DNA from: Brevundimonas sp. LM2
GTDB taxonomy: Bacteria; Pseudomonadota; Alphaproteobacteria; Caulobacterales; Caulobacteraceae
DNA: 64,000 bases
Assembly (NCBI RefSeq): GCF_002002865.1
Contig: NZ_CP019508.1
Coordinates: forward strand, 1,208,501-1,272,500
Direction: 5' to 3'
The translations under genes and the position numbers were made by a program. Shown here in pieces: positions 45,001 through 55,932 of this stretch. The notes beneath the pieces were generated by a model. The model was not told the origin of the DNA, ran no database searches, and worked only from the letters and a program-made list of their open reading frames with translations. Each line of letters begins with the position of its first letter. Position 1 is the first letter of the stretch.

Positions 45001-45566
45001 CCGGCGAGGATGACGCAACGTCTCCCTTCCCCTCGAGGGGGAAGGGTCGGGGATGGGGTGGAGGCACCCCGTCGCCGGTAAGCCCGGGAGACTCCGATCG
45101 TGCATCTGCCGACGATGCCCCACTGATTGACCGCTTTGCCCGCGCGCCAAAGATGAAGGCCGGCGGCGTCGCCCGCGCCCGGAAGCTTCGGGCGGAACCG
45201 ACCCGCACCGAAGCCAAGCTTTGGGACCATCTGCGGCACCTCGACATCCGCTTTCGTCGCCAAGCCCCGATCGGCCCCTACGTCGTCGATTTCGCCTGCC
45301 ATTCCGCGAAACTGGTTATTGAGGTGGATGGCGGGATCCACGACCTCACCGACGTCGCGCTGCGTGACCTGAGGCGCGACGAATGGCTGACGTCGCAAGG
45401 CTATCGTGTCCTTCGCATCCCGACGAAGCGCGTCGAGGCTGACATCAAGTCCGTGGTCGCCGAAATCAGCAAGGCCGGCGGAGTCTACGTGCCTCCCGGT
45501 ACGGCTCGTGCCTCCACCCCATCCCAACCCTTCCCCCTCGAGGGGAAGGGCTCTAGCGAAACCTGA
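44997..45566 (+). CDS. DUF559 endonuclease-like protein nested in a palindromic element
   Basis: The core of this protein is a DUF559 domain, related to Vsr-type nucleases. It shows [42 protein letters not shown] and [12 protein letters not shown], where the DFAC and EVDGG stretches would hold the metal-binding acids. The frame is 189 residues from the ATG overlapping glyQ, but the first 52 and last 25 residues are translations of palindromic arms. The natural start is probably ATG 45153 (137 residues). The stop overlaps the glyS start (TGATG), so the glyQ-glyS operon stays translationally continuous. Function is unknown; see the findings for its link to the repeats. Confidence 0.82.
   Translation: MTGEDDATSPFPSRGKGRGWGGGTPSPVSPGDSDRASADDAPLIDRFARAPKMKAGGVARARKLRAEPTRTEAKLWDHLRHLDIRFRRQAPIGPYVVDFACHSAKLVIEVDGGIHDLTDVALRDLRRDEWLTSQGYRVLRIPTKRVEADIKSVVAEISKAGGVYVPPGTARASTPSQPFPLEGKGSSET
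45024..45550. repeat. Palindromic element split by the DUF559 gene
   Basis: The left half, 45024-45097, begins with a CTCGAG-centred hairpin, continues with GGATGGGGTGGAGGCAC and ends with AGACTCCGA. The right half, 45479-45550, begins CGGAGTCT, continues with GTGCCTCCACCCCATCC and ends with a matching CTCGAG-centred hairpin. Together they form one long inverted repeat. The 381 bases between the halves (45098-45478) hold the DUF559 domain. Confidence 0.88.
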
Positions 45567-47878
45567 TGCCCCAACTCCTCCTCGAACTGTTCTCCGAAGA
45601 GATCCCCGCCCGCATGCAGGGCGGCGCCGCGCGCGATCTCGAGCGCATGGCGACCGAACGGTTGAAGGCCGCCGGCCTGACGTGGGACGCGCTGACCACC
45701 TATGCCGGACCGCGCCGGCTGACGCTGGTGATCGAGGGTCTGCCCGCCGCCACGCCGGATCGCTCGGAAGAGCTGAAGGGCCCCCGTGCCAATGCACCGG
45801 AACAGGCGCTGGAGGGCTTCCTGCGCAAGACCGGCCTGACCCGCGACCAGCTGACCGAGCGCGACGGCGTCCTGTTCGCCGTGATCGAGGAAGCCGGTCG
45901 CCCGACCACGGCCGTCATCGCCGAGACCGTGGACCAGATCGTCCGCGCCTTCCCCTGGCCCAAGTCGATGCGCTGGGGTTCCGGCACCCTGCGCTGGGTC
46001 CGGCCGCTGAAGCGGATCGTCGCCCTGTTCGACGGAGCCGTGGTGCCGTTCGAGATCGACGGGATACCCAGCGGTGACGTGACCGAGGGCCACCGTTTCA
46101 TGGGGTCGGGCCGGCCGTTTTCGGTCAAGGATTTCGCCGACTATCGCGCCAAGCTCGAGGCCGAGTTCGTCCTGCTGGACGCCGCCGATCGCAAGCTGAA
46201 GATTCTCGCGGCCGCCCGGGCCGCCTGTCACGCGAGCGGGCTGGAGCTGGTCGACGACGACGGCCTGCTGGACGAGGTCGCCGGCCTCGCCGAATGGCCG
46301 ACGCCGATCCTGGGCGACATGGACCCGCAGTTCCTCGCCCTGCCGCCCGAGGTGGTCCGCCTGTCGATGAAGGTGCACCAGAAATATTTCGCCGTGCGTG
46401 ACCCCGCCACCGGCACCCTGGCCCCGAACTTCATCGTCGTCGCCAATGTCGAGGCCTCCGACGGCGGCGTGGCCCTGGCCGCCGGCAACAGCCGCGTGCT
46501 TTCGGCTCGCCTGAACGACGCCCGCTTCTTCTGGGACGAGGACCGCAAGACCGGCTTCGACGCCTGGAACGAGAAGCTGAAGGGCGTCACCTTCCACGCC
46601 AAGCTGGGCACCCTGGCCGAGCGCGTCGACCGCATCGCCGCCTTGGCCCGCGAGATCGCCCCTTTGGTCGGCGCCGACCCCGAAGAGGCGGCCTTGGCGG
46701 CGAGGCTGGCGAAGGCGGACCTGGCCTCGGCCATGGTCGGCGAGTTCCCGGAACTGCAGGGCGTCATGGGCGGCTACTATGCGAGAGCCCTTCCCCTCGA
46801 GGGGGAAGGGTTGGGATGGGGTGGAGGCACGGCGGCGCCGGTGACCCCCCAAGACTCCGACGGAGTCTTATCCGCTCATGGGACAACGGGTGCCTCCACC
46901 CCCAACCCCGACCCTTCCCCCCTCGAGGGGGAAGGGAGGCGTGACCGGATCGCCGACGCCGTCCGCGACCACTACAAGCCGCAAGGCCCGGCGGACTCGG
47001 TCCCGACCGCGCCGCTGACCGTCGCCGTCGCCCTGGCCGACAAGCTCGACACCCTCGTCGGCTTCTTCGCCATCGACGAGAAACCCACCGGCTCCAAGGA
47101 CCCGTTCGCGCTGCGGCGGGCGGCGCTGGGGGTGATCCGATTGGTGCTGGTTGTGGGGCGGAATGCTAGTTTGCTTGTTCCAATTAAGCGCGCTCACTAT
47201 CTGATCGCTGTACAAGTTTCGCGAAAGCGGCTTGAGGCCAATGGTTGGAAGCGCCCTGACGGATCTCACGTTGTTTTGGGGCTAGACCTAGCTGACGTCA
47301 GAAATTTGACAGTTCGAGCCGGTGCCGATCCGTCCAGCGAATGGATGGAGCTTGCCCAAACGCTTCTCGCCTTCTTCGCCGACCGCCTGAAGGTTCTCCT
47401 GCGCGACCTGGGCAAGCGCCACGACCTCGTGGACGCCGTCTTCGCCCTGGGCGATGACGACCTCGTCCGCATCGTCCGCCGGGTGGAGGCGCTCGACGCC
47501 TTCCTCGCCACGGACGACGGGGCCAATCTGCTGGCCGGCTACAAGCGCGCCACCAACATCCTGAAGGCCGAGGCCAAGAAGGGCGAGGTGCCGACCGGCA
47601 TGGTCCAGACCGGTCTGCCCGACCAGCCCGAGGCGGAGACGACGCTCGCCTTCGCCACCGACGTCGCCCGCACCGCCGTCAATACGGCGCTGGAGACCGA
47701 GGATTTCGCCGCCGCCATGACGGCCCTGTCCCGGCTGCGCGCCCCCGTGGACGCCTTCTTCACCGACGTCATGGTCAACTCCGACGTCCCGACCGAGCGC
47801 GACAACCGCCTGAAGCTGCTGGGCCAGGTCCGGGACGTGATGGGCCGCGTCGCGGACTTCGGTCAGGTGGCGGGGTAG
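45566..47878 (+). CDS. glyS: Glycyl-tRNA synthetase beta subunit, with two internal insertions
   Basis: GlyS is the tRNA-binding beta subunit. The 770-residue protein is roughly 70-100 residues longer than usual. It starts with the standard LLLELFSEEIPARMQ, and GTLRWVRPLKRIVALFDG, HQKYFAV, NDARFFWDEDRK, FELQGVMGGYY-like FPELQGVMGGYYA and the KPTGSKDPFALRRAALGVIRL motif follow. Two stretches are foreign. Residues 408-457 are the translation of a palindromic element. Residues about 527-593 come from a segment with clearly lower GC, ending at LLAFFADRLKV where normal sequence resumes. No frameshift or stop is seen, so a functional, enlarged enzyme is expected. Confidence 0.93.
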   Translation: MPQLLLELFSEEIPARMQGGAARDLERMATERLKAAGLTWDALTTYAGPRRLTLVIEGLPAATPDRSEELKGPRANAPEQALEGFLRKTGLTRDQLTERDGVLFAVIEEAGRPTTAVIAETVDQIVRAFPWPKSMRWGSGTLRWVRPLKRIVALFDGAVVPFEIDGIPSGDVTEGHRFMGSGRPFSVKDFADYRAKLEAEFVLLDAADRKLKILAAARAACHASGLELVDDDGLLDEVAGLAEWPTPILGDMDPQFLALPPEVVRLSMKVHQKYFAVRDPATGTLAPNFIVVANVEASDGGVALAAGNSRVLSARLNDARFFWDEDRKTGFDAWNEKLKGVTFHAKLGTLAERVDRIAALAREIAPLVGADPEEAALAARLAKADLASAMVGEFPELQGVMGGYYARALPLEGEGLGWGGGTAAPVTPQDSDGVLSAHGTTGASTPNPDPSPLEGEGRRDRIADAVRDHYKPQGPADSVPTAPLTVAVALADKLDTLVGFFAIDEKPTGSKDPFALRRAALGVIRLVLVVGRNASLLVPIKRAHYLIAVQVSRKRLEANGWKRPDGSHVVLGLDLADVRNLTVRAGADPSSEWMELAQTLLAFFADRLKVLLRDLGKRHDLVDAVFALGDDDLVRIVRRVEALDAFLATDDGANLLAGYKRATNILKAEAKKGEVPTGMVQTGLPDQPEAETTLAFATDVARTAVNTALETEDFAAAMTALSRLRAPVDAFFTDVMVNSDVPTERDNRLKLLGQVRDVMGRVADFGQVAG
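46788..46936. repeat. Palindromic element read in frame inside glyS
   Basis: The left half (46788-46860) and right half (46861-46936) are inverted copies of each other. They meet at the palindrome AGACTCCGACGGAGTCT (46852-46868). The outer arms are CTCGAG-centred hairpins (46788-46810 and about 46914-46936). The halves match those of the element between glyQ and glyS in order, length (73 and 76 bases against 74 and 72) and most bases. Confidence 0.9.
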
Positions 47879-47986
47879 GCCATTGCGTCTCCTCCCCGTC
47901 GCCGCTTGGCGATGGGAGGGGGACCGCGGAGCGGTGGATGGGTTCTGAGCCGCGCACCCTCTCGCCGTCAGGCGCGGTTTCAAGAG

Positions 47987-48182
47987 GTTCATCACAAAGA
48001 ACACAACGAAGTCACGAAGGACACGACGCGAGCTGAGCCGTGTTCAGGGCATCGTCTTCCGGCTGGATTCCTGATCGCGGCGTACGCCGCATCGATTTCT
48101 GCTCGAAGACGGGCCGGTTGGTGCCCCCATCACCGGACCCGTTGTGTCCTTCGTGACTTCGTTGTGCCCTTTGTGATGAACC
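47987..48182. repeat. MITE-like element with 41-base terminal inverted repeats
   Basis: About 41 bases at 47987-48027 (GTTCATCACAAAGAACAC and on) pair with 48142-48182 with roughly three mismatches. Some 115 bases lie between and hold no convincing gene. The pattern, with long terminal inverted repeats and no transposase, resembles a non-autonomous transposable element. The rest of the 47879-48340 gap contains a GC-rich hairpin-like stretch at 47888-47935 and no gene I can support. Confidence 0.75.
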
Positions 48183-48340
48183 AGCACCCTGGGCAAGCAC
48201 ACGGGCCTGAAACTTCAACTCCAACACCGAGCGGTCTACGTCCTGCGCCAGACACAGGGGGCATTTGAACGGCCAAGCTGAGACCCTGGGTCTGCCCGCG
48301 CGTTCCGACCGCGACCTCCCCCGCAGTCAGGACCTCCCCC

Positions 48341-50422
48341 ATGGCCAAGCGCCCCACCACGACCACGACCCTCGGCAATGCCGGGGAGCTTCACCAGACC
48401 GCCTCGACGCCCGAGACGCGGCTGACGACCAATCACGGCGTCCCCGTCAGCGACAACCAGAACACCCTGTCGGCCGGGCCGCGCGGCCCGCACCTGCTGG
48501 AAGACTTCGTCCTGCGCGAGAAGATCCAGCATTTCGACCATGAGCGGATCCCCGAGCGGATCGTCCACGCCCGCGGTTCGGCCGCCCACGGCGTGTTCGA
48601 ACTGACCGAGAGCCTGTCCGACGTCACCACCGCCGCCATCCTGACCGAGGTCGGCAAACAGACCGAGGTCTTCACCCGCTTCTCGACCGTGGCCGGCGGG
48701 GCCGGGTCGGTCGACACACCGCGCGACGTGCGGGGCTTCGCGGTCAAGTTCTACACCACCGAGGGCAACTGGGACCTGGTCGGCAACAACATCCCGGTCT
48801 TCTTCATCCAGGACGCGATCAAGTTCCCCGACCTGATCCACGCCGTGAAGATGGAGGCCGATCGGGGCTATCCGCAGGCGGCCTCAGCCCACGACACCTT
48901 CTGGGACTTCATCGGCCTGATGCCCGAGAGCACCCACATGATCATGTGGGCCATGTCGGACCGGACCATCCCGCGATCCTTGCGCATGATCGAGGGTTTC
49001 GGCGTCAACACCTTCCGCCTGATCAACGAAGCGGGCGAGCCGACCCTGGTCAAGTTCCACTGGCGGCCGCGTCTCGGCACCCAGTCGACTTGCTGGGACG
49101 AGGCGGTCAAGATCGCGGGCGCCGATCCCGACTATCACCGCCGCGACCTGTTCGAGGCCATCGACAACGGCGACTTCCCCGAATGGGACTTCGGCGTCCA
49201 GCTGCTGACGCAGGCGGAGGCCGACGCCCTGCCGTTCGACGTGCTGGACGCGACCAAGCTGATCCCCGAGGAGCTGTATCCGGTCCGCGTCGTCGGCAAG
49301 CTGACGCTGAACCGCAACCCGGACAACTTCTTCGCCGAGACCGAACAGGTCGCCTTCCTGCCGACCAACGTCCCGCCCGGGATCGACTTCTCCGAGGATC
49401 CCCTGCTGCAGGGTCGGCTGTTCTCCTACCAGGACACCCAGCTGTCGCGTCTGGGCACGGTCAATTTCCACCAGATCCCGATCAATCAGGCCAAGGGCTG
49501 CCCGTTCCAGAACCTGCAGCGCGACGGCCAGATGCAGATGCAGGTCCCCAAGGGCCGCGCCAACTACGAGCCCAACAGCCTGGCCGAGGCCGGGGAGGAG
49601 GGCGGTCCGCGCGAGGATCCGAAGGGGGGCTTCCGCTCCTTCCCGCAGCCGGTCGAGGGCACCAAGATCCGCATCCGCGCCGAGACCTTCGCCGACCACT
49701 ACAGCCAGGCGCGGCTGTTCTTCCGGTCGCAGAACCCCAGCGAACAGGCCCACCTGGCCAGCGCCCTGGTGTTCGAACTGTCCAAGGTGACGCTGGAACA
49801 CGTGCGGCTGCGCGTGCTGGCCAATCTGCAGAACGTGGATGACAGCCTGGCCCAGCGCGTCGCCGACGGGCTGAACATGGACCTGCCGAAGCCATCCGAG
49901 GCCGCGTCGGAGCCGTTCGACATGGACGACAGCCCGGCCCTGCGCATCATCGGCAAATATCCGGACACGCTGAACGGCCGTCTGGTCGGGATCGTCGTCG
50001 CCGATGGCTCGGACGGCGCGATCGTGGACCAGGTCCGCGCGGCGGCGGAGGCCGAGGGGGCCACGGTCCAGATCATCGCCCCCAAGGTCGGCGGGGCGGT
50101 GCTGGAGGACGAGACGATCCTGAAGGCCGACCGCCAGCTGGCGGGGGCGCCGTCTGTCCTGTTCGACGCCGTGGCCCTGGTCCTGGCGGGCGGGGCGACG
50201 GCCCAGCTGCTGAAGGAGGCCGCCGCCATCGACTTCATCCGCGACGCCTTCGGCCATCTGAAGGCCATCGGCTTCACGCCTGAGGCCCAGCCCCTGCTGG
50301 ACAAGGCCGGGGTCGAGCCGGACGACGGCGTGATCGACCTGTCGGGCGGGACCGACGACTGGGTGGTCCAGGCCGCCACGCGCCAGTGGGATCGCGAGCG
50401 CAAGGTCCGCATCCTGGCTTGA
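48341..50422 (+). CDS. katE: Large-subunit catalase HPII
   Basis: The 693-residue haem catalase breaks down hydrogen peroxide. It has the catalytic His in RIVHARGSAAHG, Asn in VGNNIPVFFIQD, and the haem-ligand Tyr region in LFSYQDTQLSRLG. A C-terminal flavodoxin/DJ-1-like domain (about 545-693) marks the large, clade 2 type. The first 50 residues form the long N-terminal arm of this class. Start ATG 48341 has AGGA upstream. In many bacteria this catalase is stationary-phase or stress induced; no regulatory motif is evident here. Confidence 0.96.
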   Translation: MAKRPTTTTTLGNAGELHQTASTPETRLTTNHGVPVSDNQNTLSAGPRGPHLLEDFVLREKIQHFDHERIPERIVHARGSAAHGVFELTESLSDVTTAAILTEVGKQTEVFTRFSTVAGGAGSVDTPRDVRGFAVKFYTTEGNWDLVGNNIPVFFIQDAIKFPDLIHAVKMEADRGYPQAASAHDTFWDFIGLMPESTHMIMWAMSDRTIPRSLRMIEGFGVNTFRLINEAGEPTLVKFHWRPRLGTQSTCWDEAVKIAGADPDYHRRDLFEAIDNGDFPEWDFGVQLLTQAEADALPFDVLDATKLIPEELYPVRVVGKLTLNRNPDNFFAETEQVAFLPTNVPPGIDFSEDPLLQGRLFSYQDTQLSRLGTVNFHQIPINQAKGCPFQNLQRDGQMQMQVPKGRANYEPNSLAEAGEEGGPREDPKGGFRSFPQPVEGTKIRIRAETFADHYSQARLFFRSQNPSEQAHLASALVFELSKVTLEHVRLRVLANLQNVDDSLAQRVADGLNMDLPKPSEAASEPFDMDDSPALRIIGKYPDTLNGRLVGIVVADGSDGAIVDQVRAAAEAEGATVQIIAPKVGGAVLEDETILKADRQLAGAPSVLFDAVALVLAGGATAQLLKEAAAIDFIRDAFGHLKAIGFTPEAQPLLDKAGVEPDDGVIDLSGGTDDWVVQAATRQWDRERKVRILA

Positions 50423-50576
50423 TCGAAGGCGGGTTTCGGCAGTTTCGGCTGAAACCCGTCCATCCCCTCACGCTTTGTTACAGGCCGGTCTCGCCTTCGC
50501 GCGCGCAGCGCGTTAGTCAGGGCGTCAACCGAGCGGGGTCTACCCGCCGACGGCATTCGAACGCAGGGGACTACCG

Positions 50577-53255
<2,679 letters not shown>

Positions 53256-53262
53256 GGGCAAA

Positions 53263-53423
53263 CCTTCTCCCCTTGCGGGAGAAGGTGGCAGCCGAAGGCT
53301 GACGGATGAGGGGTACGAGGATGCGGAAGAGATGGGTCGAGCAGGCCCACACCGGCAAGAGCGGGAGTCACCCCTCATCCGACCTCGCTGCGCTCGGCCA
53401 CCTTCTCCCGCAAGGGGAGAAGG
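53263..53423. repeat. Palindromic element between ppdK and ketopantoate reductase gene
   Basis: The outer arms, 53263-53289 and 53397-53423, are perfect 27-base inverted repeats. Each contains its own small hairpin (CCTTCTCCC with GGGAGAAGG). An inner pair GATGAGGGGT (near 53306) and ACCCCTCATC (near 53369) continues the symmetry. The right arm supplies the AAGGGGAGAAGG ribosome binding site for the next gene. Confidence 0.88.
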
Positions 53424-53427
53424 GATT

Positions 53428-54303
53428 ATGAGGCTTGCCGTCATCGGCCCCGGGGCCATCGGCGGCACTGTCGCCGCCTGGCTGTCGCGCAGCCCCCGCG
53501 TCGCCGAGGTGACCCTGTGCGCCCGCACGCCGCTGGACCGGCTGGTCGTCGAGACACCGGACGGCTCCGTCATCGAGGCCCGGCCCAGGGTCGTCACCGA
53601 CCCTGTTCAGATCACCGCCCCGGTCGACTGGGTGCTGATCGCCACCAAGGCCTATGATGTCGTGGGCACGGGCGCATGGCTGGCCCCGCTGGTCGGGCCG
53701 GAGACGCGGGTCGCCGTGCTGCAGAACGGCGTCGAGCATGTCGAACGCTTCAACCCCTATCTGCCGGCCGACCGTATTCTGCCCGTCGTCATCGATGTGC
53801 CCGCTGAACGCAGCGCCCCCGGCCGGATCCGTCACCGCCGCGACGGGACCATCGTGGTGCCGGTCGGGGCGGCGGGCGAGGCGTTCGTCGCCCTGTTCGC
53901 CGACAGCGTCATCGTTGCCTCCACCACGGAAGATTTTACCACCGTCGCCTGGACCAAGCTGGCCCTGAACTGCGCCGGGGCGGTCAATGCCCTGACCGGC
54001 CGGCCCGGCGGCGTGGTGCGTGCGGCGGGCATCGGCGCGCTCATGCGAGGCATGGTCCGCGAATGCGTCCTGGTCGGTCGCGCGGTCGGGGCCGACCTCG
54101 GCGATCACCTGCCGGACTGGGTCGTCGAACGGGCCGAGACCTCCCCGCCGGATTCCGTCAACTCCCTGTTGGCCGACCGTCTGGCGGGCCGACCGATGGA
54201 ATGGGACGCCCGCAACGGAGTCATCGCCCGGCTGGGCAAGGCCCACGGCATCGCTACGCCTCTGAACGGAATGGCGGCCCTGATCCTGTCTGCGGCCGAT
54301 TGA
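53428..54303 (+). CDS. panE: 2-dehydropantoate 2-reductase-like protein
   Basis: The 291-residue protein has the Rossmann loop VIGPGAIGGTVAAWL, WVLIATKAYD, and the C-terminal AWTKLALNCAGAVNALTG that holds the catalytic Lys of ketopantoate reductases. The ELTDSLLA-like SVNSLLADRLAGRPMEWD segment matches the NSMLQD-type substrate site. Ketopantoate reduction for pantothenate synthesis is likely, with panD elsewhere in the window, but paralogues with other substrates exist. The ATG at 53428 lies right after the repeat; the longer in-frame ORF starts inside the repeat and is rejected. Confidence 0.88.
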   Translation: MRLAVIGPGAIGGTVAAWLSRSPRVAEVTLCARTPLDRLVVETPDGSVIEARPRVVTDPVQITAPVDWVLIATKAYDVVGTGAWLAPLVGPETRVAVLQNGVEHVERFNPYLPADRILPVVIDVPAERSAPGRIRHRRDGTIVVPVGAAGEAFVALFADSVIVASTTEDFTTVAWTKLALNCAGAVNALTGRPGGVVRAAGIGALMRGMVRECVLVGRAVGADLGDHLPDWVVERAETSPPDSVNSLLADRLAGRPMEWDARNGVIARLGKAHGIATPLNGMAALILSAAD

Positions 54304-54462
54304 GGCAAGAAGGCGGCAAGTCTAACGCTGTCTGTGCTTCGCCGCCCACAGTTTCGGTTCTGTAACGATCCAGCCATGGAACGGTCGAAAGCAATACCTA
54401 CTTGAGCTCTCGCTGGATGGGGCAGGGACATGTCGTCCCACATCTAGAGGATACAAGAAACA

Positions 54463-54993
54463 ATGCGTAACCTTCTTCTCGCAACCGCTGCTCTAACTGT
54501 GTTCGCCGAGCCCGCAGCTGCGCAAAGCGTTCAGGGCCCGACCTACTCCGGCTCGATCGGTTACACGCAACTGGACAGCGACGACGGCGATCTCGGCGCG
54601 ATCACCGCCCGCCTCGACGCCCGCCTGCATCCGAATTTCGGCCTGGAAGGCGAAGCCTCCGTCGGCGTGCGCGACGAAGACTTCAGCGTCGGCGGCGTCA
54701 ACGGCTCGCTCGAGCATGACTATGATGCCGCCGCCTATGCCGTCGGTTACCTGCCGCTCAGCCCGAACCTCGAACTGTTTGGCCGCGTCGGCTACGGCAC
54801 GACCCAGATCAAGGCCGACGTGGCCGGTTTCGAAGCCACCGAAGATGGCGAAAGCGTCAACTACGGCGTCGGCGCCAACTACTTCTTCGACGGCGTCAAC
54901 GGCATCCGGGGTGACATCACCCGTCGCGACTTCACCGACGACAACGGTGGCGAAGTCGACACCTACGGCGTCAGCTACGTCCGCCGCTTCTAG
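54463..54993 (+). CDS. Outer membrane beta-barrel protein
   Basis: The 176-residue protein has a signal peptide ending AAAQS and then eight alternating strands typical of a small OmpA-like or Opa-like barrel. Examples are YSGSIGYTQLD, NLELFGRVGYGTTQ and YGVSYVRRF, the last residue Phe being the usual barrel signal. Periplasmic turns are short and surface loops are acidic. No peptidoglycan-binding domain follows. The start has AGGATACAAG upstream. GGAAC at 54378-54382 is a possible ECF -35 element. Confidence 0.88.
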   Translation: MRNLLLATAALTVFAEPAAAQSVQGPTYSGSIGYTQLDSDDGDLGAITARLDARLHPNFGLEGEASVGVRDEDFSVGGVNGSLEHDYDAAAYAVGYLPLSPNLELFGRVGYGTTQIKADVAGFEATEDGESVNYGVGANYFFDGVNGIRGDITRRDFTDDNGGEVDTYGVSYVRRF

Positions 54994-55005
54994 GATATCG
55001 CGTTC

Positions 55006-55030
55006 CCTCCCCATCCCTAGGATGGGGAGG
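55006..55030. terminator. Hairpin between convergent genes
   Basis: A perfect 11-base-pair stem (55006-55016 with 55020-55030) with a CTA loop lies 13 bases after the beta-barrel gene and 16 bases after the end of the convergent gene. It lacks a T tract on either strand, so its role as a bidirectional terminator is likely but not certain. Confidence 0.55.
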
Positions 55031-55045
55031 GCGACCGGCTAAAGC

Positions 55046-55309
55046 CTAGCCCGGTTCCGCGACCAGGGCCCAGCGCATCGACCCGTCGCCGAACGGCCGC
55101 GTGAACCATTCGGAATAGCGTTCGAACGCCTCCACCACGGACTGGCGCAGGTCCTGTGTCACCGGCTCGCCGCGTTGACGCTTCAGGGCCGCGACGCAAT
55201 CGATGACCACGTTCTGATGCGCTGAGCCGCCGAGCGACTTCAGCACCATGGCCACGTCACGCGCGAGCGATTCAAGGAAACCGGGGGTTTTGGCGGGCGA
55301 TTGGTTCAT
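55046..55309 (-). CDS. Small hypothetical protein
   Basis: The 87-residue protein has a predicted helical fold with FLESLARDVAMVLKSLGG and VVIDCVAALKRQRGE. An aromatic C-terminus (YSEWFTRPFGDGSMRWALV) follows. The ATG at 55309 has GGAG a few bases upstream; an in-frame start 19 residues earlier would add only Arg/Ala-rich sequence. I do not recognise a family. It converges with the beta-barrel gene. Confidence 0.65.
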   Translation of the reverse strand: MNQSPAKTPGFLESLARDVAMVLKSLGGSAHQNVVIDCVAALKRQRGEPVTQDLRQSVVEAFERYSEWFTRPFGDGSMRWALVAEPG

Positions 55310-55467
55310 GGGAGGACTCCGTGCCGCTCGGCGTCTGGTGGCGGATACGTCACAGACCGCAACCAAAAGCGCAAGCTATGCCGGTGTTCGATGGCTCATC
55401 TATTTGTGATCTGTTCGGCAACCGGGGATCGCGGAAGGCATTGAAGCGGCTTCAACTCTCCTGAGAC

Positions 55468-55932
55468 ATGCCCATGATCGACCTGTACCCGGCGCTCGGC
55501 TTCGGCTTTCCTGACGCGGTGGATGTGATGGTCTTCGCGGCGCGGGTCGTGGTGGGGCTGATGTTCTTCCTGTCCGGCTTCTACAAGCTGTTCACCCGAG
55601 ACAGCGCTCTGAAGATGGCCAAGACCATGGTGGAGGCGGGGATCGCCGCCCCGCGCCAGACCGCCCGCTTCGTATCGGTCTGCGAGCTGGTCTTCGGGGC
55701 CCTGCTGGTCATGGGGCTGCTGACCAGCCTCGCGGCCCTGGTCCTGTTCGTCATTTCGACCGTCGCCCTGATCACCGTGGCGTCGAAATCGGTCGAGGGC
55801 ACTTCGTTCGGCTATCGCCTGTCCAGCTATCTGGACCTGCCCGAGACCCTGCTGATGCTGGTCCTCGCGGCCCTGATCGTGACGGGTCCGGGCCTCTACA
55901 GCCTGGACACCGCCCTGTTCGCCGGGCGCTAG
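55468..55932 (+). CDS. DoxX family membrane protein
   Basis: The 154-residue protein has four membrane helices. The DoxX pattern is VVGLMFFLSGFYKLFT in the first helix, then a loop region and VCELVFGALLVMGL in the second. Functions in this family range from quinol oxidase subunits to thiol stress proteins; none can be chosen here. The stop overlaps the stop of the convergent ketoacyl synthase gene by four bases. Confidence 0.88.
   Translation: MPMIDLYPALGFGFPDAVDVMVFAARVVVGLMFFLSGFYKLFTRDSALKMAKTMVEAGIAAPRQTARFVSVCELVFGALLVMGLLTSLAALVLFVISTVALITVASKSVEGTSFGYRLSSYLDLPETLLMLVLAALIVTGPGLYSLDTALFAGR

Noticed and set aside
47906..48268. A 120-residue plus-strand frame across the MITE-like element
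   Set aside because: It runs through both terminal repeats and shows no recognisable domain; most likely chance.
50430..50458. Inverted repeat CGGGTTTC/GAAACCCG after katE as a terminator
   Set aside because: The stem is eight base pairs, the loop is 13 bases and no T tract follows; support is too weak to list.
53332..53427. Earlier start for the ketopantoate reductase-like gene
   Set aside because: The extra 32 residues would be encoded by the palindromic element; the Rossmann motif begins directly at Met 53428.
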